Below are positions 57,866 through 64,000 of a stretch of DNA of 64,000 bases, one piece after another; position 1 is the stretch's first letter; the number at the start of each line of letters is the position of its first letter. The stretch covers positions 69,878,695 to 69,942,694 of the forward strand of contig NC_054702.1 in the NCBI RefSeq assembly GCF_016097555.1, written 5' to 3'. A program made the position numbers and the translations under genes. Origin of the DNA: Gigantopelta aegis. Taxonomy: Eukaryota; Mollusca; Gastropoda; Neomphalida; Peltospiridae. Below the pieces are notes generated by a model, which did not search any database, was not told the DNA's origin, and worked only from the letters and a program-made list of their open reading frames with translations.

Positions 57866-59410
57866 CGAGGTGTAGCACAATGGTACAGCGCTCGCTTGAT
57901 GCACAGTCATGTTTTGTGGGCCAGGGTCCGCACAGGTGCTTGAAAGTACTTGAATTTTGTTAATGTATTTCCAAGGCCTTTAAAACCTTGAAAAATCTTA
58001 TTTTTGTGAAAAAGTCTTTGAAAAGTCCTTGAATTTTATTTCCCCCTCCTGAGAAAATAGAAAACGTGCCTTTCCTAGCTTTAGTAAAAAAAATTGAATC
58101 GCTTCCGTAGGTTTATTTACGCGTCGATCCAAAACTTCTTTATCATTCCTGACTTGGCTGTACACGGAAATTAACTATTCACAAATACTGCTCTCTGATT
58201 GTGTCAAAGTATTTGCACATGAGGTCGTTGAACACCATAGGAAGACGCCATTGTTTGATTGTTAATTGACCGTGAACATTCTTTCAACATGCCAGGCAAG
58301 TGTAAATTTAACCAGGGCATAAAATTTGGCATGAACGATTTTGTCGTTCGTCAGTCGGTTATGCAAAACCAATATCGACACAAGCAAAAACTATAATTGC
58401 TCGTCAGAAAATGTAAACTGACGTGTTTTGTCTAATATAACTATTTTTGGAATAAAATAATAGAGAACGGGCCTAGCATTGCAGGTGTGAGAAAAAACAA
58501 TGTATCCGTTTGAACTCGACATCGCTGTCAGTAACATTTAGTAACAGTCGCACGTTACCCTTTGATCTTTTCGCTACATGCGGAAAACAATATGCTGTTT
58601 GGAATATTAAAGCAGTTTATGAGTATTTACGCGGTCATGTGGTAAATATTATTGCACACAATAAACTTGTGCAATAAATAGAAAGCGAAAAAACATACAT
58701 GAAGTTCTGTATATTTATTTACTTTTTGACATCTGTGTGGTTACGTTGAAATATATGCATTAATTCTGAAACATGTATTGTGATGAAAACAAGTACAACC
58801 CTTGCTAAATCAATTTATTAAAATATGACATACACAGTGAAGAAAATGGTACGTTTAAAAAGGGACTTTAAAAATAACGAAGTGGAAATTAGAACATGAT
58901 GAAACGTTGAGTTGCAGCATCGATTGGATCGATCGAGGATTCGCAGAACTTAAATATCATAAATAAATGTACTTAACCCCATCCTGTATTAGAAAGGACT
59001 CCTGTGTTTAAGGCTTGAAGAAGTATATAATCATATGTGCAATAACAGTCTACTTTTTATTACTAAGTAAATTTATTTAAAACATGTTTTTGTGTCCTTA
59101 AAAAAAAAGAATTTAAGTACTTGAAAAAGTCCTTGAATTTTATTTTCTCAAATCTGTATGAACCTTGGTGGGCCCATTGCGCTATTTCTTGCTCCGGCCA
59201 GTGTACCACGACTGGTACATCAAAGGCCGTGGTATGTGCTATCCTGTCTGGGATGGTGCATATAAAAGATCCCTTGCTGCTAATCAAAAAGAGTAGCTCA
59301 TGAAGTACCGACAGCGGGTTTCTTCTCTCAATATCTGTGGTCCTTAACCATATGTCTGACATCATGTAACTGGAAATAAAATGTGTTGAGTACGTTGTTG
59401 AATAAAACAT
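57866..59410 (+). mobile_element. SINE split by a hAT insertion
   Basis: The head lies at 57866-57922 (GTAGCACAATGGTACAGCGC). The body and A2 tail resume at 59167 (GGTGGGCCCATTGCGCTATT ... GGTCCTTAACCATATGTCTG, ending TTGAATAAAACATTTGC). Confidence 0.85.
57923..59166. mobile_element. hAT-like non-autonomous element inside the SINE
   Basis: The left end is (C)AGGGTCCGCACAGGTGCTT; the reverse complement of the right end is (C)AAGGTTCATACAGATTTG. TGTGGGCC on the left and GGTGGGCC on the right form a 7/8 target duplication. Repeated GTCCTTGAATTTTATTT blocks lie near both ends. No transposase. Confidence 0.75.
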
Positions 59411-60185
59411 TTGCTTCTTCAAGATTATTTCTGTATTAAGATTTTTTATTTTTGCTCACTTATGTATAAAAAAATTATGCTGATAAATGTGTTGATAGAA
59501 TTTTTTTAAAAATATTGCTGCATTCATGGTTGATGCATTAGTTGCATTATAAGTGACTAAAACACATCTACTGAAAAAAGATTAATGTAATATTATTTGA
59601 CACTAGAGATAATAACCTTTCAAATGATATCAAACGTGAATGAGTTTCTAAAAATGGCTTTTTTTTCTTCTTCTTTTTTTACTTGACCACGGAATTGCCC
59701 ACACTGGACATCAAAGAAAGGAAACAAGTCGCGTTGTGTGTATGAAAAGGCAACTGATGAAAAATTTACGACGGTTACTGTAACATATTTCAACAGCCTC
59801 TATTTTGTCCCATACCCGTGTCTATTTGTATGTTTAATACACACAATAAAAGTTGTATTTTATTTGAGCAATGAAAACATTTTTTTTTTTTTTATGGATT
59901 CAGCTATCTCTGATTGAAGAAAACCCACTTATTCAGGGCTCGCCCTGGATCAAAAATACCTGTAGCCAAAATATTAGCCATATTGAAAATGCTTTAGCCA
60001 AAATTGTTTTACGCAGTAATGTATAGAGTATTTATATATAAATATGAAAATGCATCTTTTTTAGCTAATTGTGTACAAACTGGAATAAATCTTAATAACA
60101 AAACCTGATTAAAATCAAAGACACCAATGGGTTAGGGGCAGTTAATATAATACTATATTACTAAGATTTTTCTGTGGGGGTGGGG
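59411..60185. other. No gene; hAT-like terminus motif
   Basis: CAGGGCTCGCCCTGGATCAA at 59935 looks like the left end of another hAT-like element; no matching right end is certain. Confidence 0.4.
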
Positions 60186-61868
60186 TAGAGGGGAAGATTT
60201 TCCGTTTCAGATTTTGCCACATTCCGTTTCAGATTTTAGCAAATTCTGTTTTTTCCCGTTTTTGTGTTCAATTAGTGTCATGTTTTATTGTTATAAACTA
60301 TATACATTTGTTATATTGTTCCAGCTCTGAGCTGGTTTGCTATTGCAATTTTTTTAAATACCTGTAAAAATAATTTTTGAAACAAACTTCAAAAAAACAA
60401 AAAAGTGTATAAACCGCACCACTTGGTTCCCACCTTCATCCATAAATAAACCGCACGTTTAAATAAGCCGCGGTTAAAACAAAGCCACGAACTTAATTAC
60501 GGTTAATTATTGTTTGTATTTAATAATAATAAAGAGATCCATTCTCCCTTAAATTCAAGCAATAAATAATTGTTGATTGTGTGGCTTGCAGTTTCATTTC
60601 ATCTGATGGATTATGGGTAAGTTTCATTTATAAACAAAACACACTGGTGACAAACCCCGCTATTTTCACGAAAATATGAACAAGAACTTTGGTAATGTAT
60701 TGTTCATAATCTTATATTAGTTGCCAAAAAATATGTATAAATAAATAAATACATGAACATTTTATTAGTTCCAGTATGATTACAAAGCGTGAACCAAAAA
60801 GGGGGGGGGGGGGGGGGGGGGGCACACATAAGAATTACTATTTTAGTACTCACTCGATTACACGTATGTTTCTCTGTAACCTAAATAGCGTGCCGTGTAC
60901 ACAAATTACATATTCAGACGAGGTCGGGTCAGTCTGGATATAGGCCAGTGGTAGTGAACCGAAACTAAGCACTGTTCTGTCGATCGTTTAAAGTTTCGAC
61001 ATTATTTTATAACTTTAAATATATATATATATATATATTTGCCTAGAATTATATATTCAGAGCCTGTAGCACAAATAACAGCCCAATTTCCAAGATATAT
61101 ATTTTGCAACCCCCTCGGGGGGAGAGGGAAAATGTACACAATGATGACAATACCTCGCCGCGGGACCCTCTGAACCGCAGGGTCTGTAGCATGTGCTACA
61201 TGTGTTACAATAATAAACCGGTGAGAAGAAAAGTAAAATGCTATTTTTGTGTGCAATTTAGAAAACAATCGGTTCAGAAATAAATAACATGTAGTAAATT
61301 CCGTAGCATGAAAAAAGGCGTTCCCCGTGGGACGGACTATAAATGTGAAATGTTTCCGTACAAATTAACGAATATGCCCGAAGTTTTACGAAATTGCGTT
61401 TTCTGGCGAAAGCGTTGTGTAAATTGGCTATGCTTTTGAATCGTAATAAGTATTATTGAAAAATATCGAAATTGAACGTACTAGAAATCTTATTATATAA
61501 TCAACATTCTAAAATTGTATTAGTAAATGTTTATTTTTATATTTCAAGTTAAATTTCACTATGTAAAGTGACACGGGTAAACAGTCACATGCTTTGTTGC
61601 AAGCTTATGGCAATTAAGCGTAACTTCCGAGAATTAACTGTTCTGAAAATATTTAGGCATACAGTACACCATGAAAGTTCGCATACCAAAACACTATGCA
61701 TATATTATCAATATTGAATCTTAAAACTACTAAAAATATTTATTATGGTGCTTGAACCAGAAATACAACTTTTGAAGGTTATTTTTAAAAAATTGCAAAT
61801 TCCGTTTCAGTTACTAAATTCCGCGATTCCATCCGTTTTTCAGTGATCGCGGAAAATCATCCCCTCTA
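60186..61868. mobile_element. hAT-type element with exact 8-bp target duplication
   Basis: The left end is TAGAGGGGAAGATTTTCCG; the reverse complement of the right end is TAGAGGGGATGATTTTCCG, a 19-bp TIR with one mismatch. GGGTGGGG flanks both sides exactly (60178-60185 and 61869-61876). 1683 bp, with no transposase seen. Repeated TTCCGTTTCAG motifs lie just inside both ends. A poly-G run is at about 60800-60821 and a TA run at 61019-61039. Confidence 0.85.
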
Positions 61869-61876
61869 GGGTGGGG

Positions 61877-62369
61877 TTGGGGGTGCTGATGCATTATCTT
61901 CAGAGTTGGAAGACGGTACCCCGTGCACTTACCCCCACTTCTAAGGTCTATGACATTAAATTAACAAACACAGAAATATTAGGGTGGATAGATGTTTATG
62001 GAGGGAGTTTTTTCTTTTTTCACCAAATAAAAATTTGAGATCTTTTTTGTTTTTAATATAGAGCTCGTTATTTCTTTAAACAGCAATCTTTGTTATATTG
62101 ATTTTTAAAAATTATTATTTGATTTTTTATTATTTTAAGTAACCCATCAATTCCCCACCCTCAACAAAATTTCATAATTGTGCCATGTTGTTGCTGTTGA
62201 TTTCAGCGTCGTGTTAAATGCTTGTGATTTCTGCTTTTAAAAATACCTAGGCTAAGAACGCTAACTTCAGAGTATATAATTTCCATTTATAACACAAAAA
62301 CAAAACGTTAATAAAATTAAAATTTACTGTCTTTTTAAAATTCAGCTAACTTATTGAATGTCACCTCAG
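61877..62369. other. No feature seen
   Basis: AT-rich, unassigned. Confidence 0.4.
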
Positions 62370-62650
62370 TCTTAAAGGGACACACCCTAGTTACGGCTAG
62401 TTGTTAACCATTACGGCGTTGTTTTTCGCTATTAAACCCATTTTTTCACAAATAAAATTGCACTTTACTTACCGTTTATTATTTAGAATATACATTTCCA
62501 CCGTTTATTATTTAGAATATACATTTCCATCCACCTGAAGTGTTTTTTGGTAATACTGGTGTTTGTAATACCACAAAATGCATTTTTCGTATTTCTGAAA
62601 AACAGACGCACGTTTGAGAAAAAACCGTTGAGCAGACAAGGTCTAATCTA
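62370..62650. mobile_element. MITE half interrupted by the second Tc1
   Basis: Starts TTAAAGGGACACACCCTAGT, a terminus of the AAAGGGACA type seen at 17322. It contains an exact 30-bp tandem duplication (ACCGTTTATTATTTAGAATA plus 10 bases, 62471-62530). The sequence stops where the Tc1 begins. Confidence 0.6.
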
Positions 62651-64000
62651 TACTACTCAAAAGAATTTAAGGGTCAGACGATATTTTCGACATTATTTTC
62701 TGAATGTCAATTATATTAGCTAGACCATAATGTCACGCATGGTATTGTTCCATTTTGACGAAAGTGGGTCTAAGCAACCCATAAATGAATTAAAATCCAG
62801 TCATTGACACTGTCGACTAGTTCTAATGGCGAAAACATGCTTACATTTGCACGTAAATTAGGGCGAAAGCGAAAGGTCTGCTAAGTGCCCATAACTTGCT
62901 TTTTCACAAAGCGCTTCATTTGCACGCTTTGCATGTGTATTCCATGTTCCCAATGCTGAATTTCCGTATAATTGGAGCTTGCGTTCGTGTACGGTGCACA
63001 CTCCAAATTCGACAATGGTACAACTTCAACTGACTATCAAAGATCGAGGAAGGGCTATTGCTTGGCTTCAGGATGGCAATACGCAAAGAAATGTTGCTCT
63101 GAGACTTGGTGCCAGTCAGTGTGTCGTTGGCCGACTGTGGCAACGGTACCAAGCAACGAATTCTGTTCGAAATCGTCCACGTTCGGGAAGACCCCGAAGC
63201 ACTACAAATAGAGAGGACCGCTCCATGACCAATATGGCTCTACGTCGACGCACAACCACTGCACGCCGATTACGTGACAATCTGCGGACTGCGACTGGAA
63301 CTCGAGTGTCTGATCAAACCATACGCAATCGTCTGAGAGCCAATAATCTACGCTGCCGTCGTCAGGCTGTTCGACCACCACTCCTACCACGTCACAGAAC
63401 GGCCAGACGTCACTGGTGCACGCTTCATCTGCGGTGGCAACGTGTTCAGTGGGGTCGAGTGATGTTCACTGATGAGTCCAGATTTAGTCTCCAGTTCAAT
63501 GATGGTCGGGTTCGTGTCTACAGACGTCCTGGGGAGCGCTTCGCTGACGTTAACGTTCGACAACGTCACCGGTTCGGTGGTGGCAGCGTCATGGTGTGGG
63601 GCGGCATCTCTATCCACCACAGGACCCCCCTCTATGTGGTGGGTGGCAATCTGAATGGAATCCACTATCTGAATGAGATTATCCGGCCGTTGGTTCTCCC
63701 AGGCCTTCAGCAGATTGGCGGCGGGGCAGTTCTGCAGGATGACAATGCCAGACCCCACCGCGCCAGGGTGGTAACAGACTTTCTCAGACAACAAGGTATC
63801 GCCAGGATGGATTGGCCAGCATATTCGCCTGACTTGGCCCCAATAGAGAACGCCTGGGACGAATTAGGCAGGAGAGTTCGGGATAACCATGCCCCTCCGG
63901 CCAACCTTCATGATCTGGGTCAACTTCTTATGGCAGAGTGGCAGGCCATTCCCCAAGAGTTCTTCAGACGTCTGATCAACAGCATGAGGCAACGATGTGT
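62651..64000 (+). mobile_element. Second Tc1-like transposon, cut by the window end
   Basis: The left end, TACTACTCAAAAGAATTTAA, follows a TA-rich target. It differs from the 20241 element in both its terminal repeat and its protein, so it is a separate lineage. The right end lies outside the window. Confidence 0.85.
63015..64000 (+). CDS. Tc1 transposase (DD34E), 3' end beyond window
   Basis: ATG at 63015 opens a frame that stays open for 328 codons to the last base. Helix-turn-helix region (RNVALRLGASQCVVGRLWQR) with the RPRSGRPRST-type linker, then the catalytic core: first Asp in MFTDESRF, second Asp in LQDDNARPHRA, Glu in DLAPIENAWDE, with 34 residues between the last two (DD34E). GGGSVMVWGGIS is present. 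The usual NPIE is API-E here. No break is visible and only the last few residues should be missing, so it may be functional. Minus-strand open frames here are shadows. Confidence 0.93.
   Translation, partial: MVQLQLTIKDRGRAIAWLQDGNTQRNVALRLGASQCVVGRLWQRYQATNSVRNRPRSGRPRSTTNREDRSMTNMALRRRTTTARRLRDNLRTATGTRVSDQTIRNRLRANNLRCRRQAVRPPLLPRHRTARRHWCTLHLRWQRVQWGRVMFTDESRFSLQFNDGRVRVYRRPGERFADVNVRQRHRFGGGSVMVWGGISIHHRTPLYVVGGNLNGIHYLNEIIRPLVLPGLQQIGGGAVLQDDNARPHRARVVTDFLRQQGIARMDWPAYSPDLAPIENAWDELGRRVRDNHAPPANLHDLGQLLMAEWQAIPQEFFRRLINSMRQRC

Noticed and set aside
63384-63794. 136-codon minus-strand frame near the window end
   Set aside because: Shadow of the second Tc1 transposase, which is open on the plus strand across the same bases.

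Overview
This is an animal nuclear window, AT-rich, intron-rich and packed with transposons and microsatellites. The most likely source is a mollusc, probably a marine gastropod. The grounds are tRNA-headed SINEs of a type I associate with molluscan genomes, a solitary intronless Toll-like receptor, and Tc1, hAT and MITE families of molluscan flavour. The species is not determined.

Layout. 1-4.1 kb: LINE and Tc1 relics, a hairpin MITE and microsatellites. 4.6-5.1 kb (-): one exon of a small secreted, polyglutamine-containing protein, with a SINE just upstream of its splice acceptor. 5.1-11.2 kb: SINEs, foldback repeats, a candidate solo LTR and long (CA)n and (GA)n tracts. 11.25-13.97 kb (+): an intact single-exon Toll-like receptor, preceded by four diverged tandem copies of its own start-codon region. 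14-22.9 kb: MITEs, SINEs and an intact Tc1 transposon (20.24-21.74 kb).

22.95-44.43 kb (-): a host gene that I assembled exon by exon. Ten exons join in phase into a 439-residue protein: signal peptide, JmjC (cupin-8) oxygenase fold with an HxD...H iron site, one EF-hand, an acidic tail and a C-terminal RDEL. It looks like a calcium-binding 2-oxoglutarate oxygenase of the ER lumen. Its introns hold many SINEs, a hAT element carrying a MULE transposase fragment, a second hAT-like element, a degenerate LINE, and a minisatellite built from the splice acceptor and first bases of exon 6.

44.5-64 kb: more repeats, including a hairpin MITE, a large inverted repeat (50.3-52.8 kb), a recurring 13-mer cluster, hAT elements with 8-bp target duplications (57.9-59.2 and 60.2-61.9 kb) and a TIR element at 56.0-57.4 kb. 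At 55.8 kb (+) lies one exon resembling the N-terminus of hnRNP Q/R (SYNCRIP). The window ends inside a second, different Tc1 element whose transposase is still open at base 64000.

The host genes have no evident shared pathway. All exon calls rest on reading splice signals, phase and protein motifs by eye; no search or alignment program was run.
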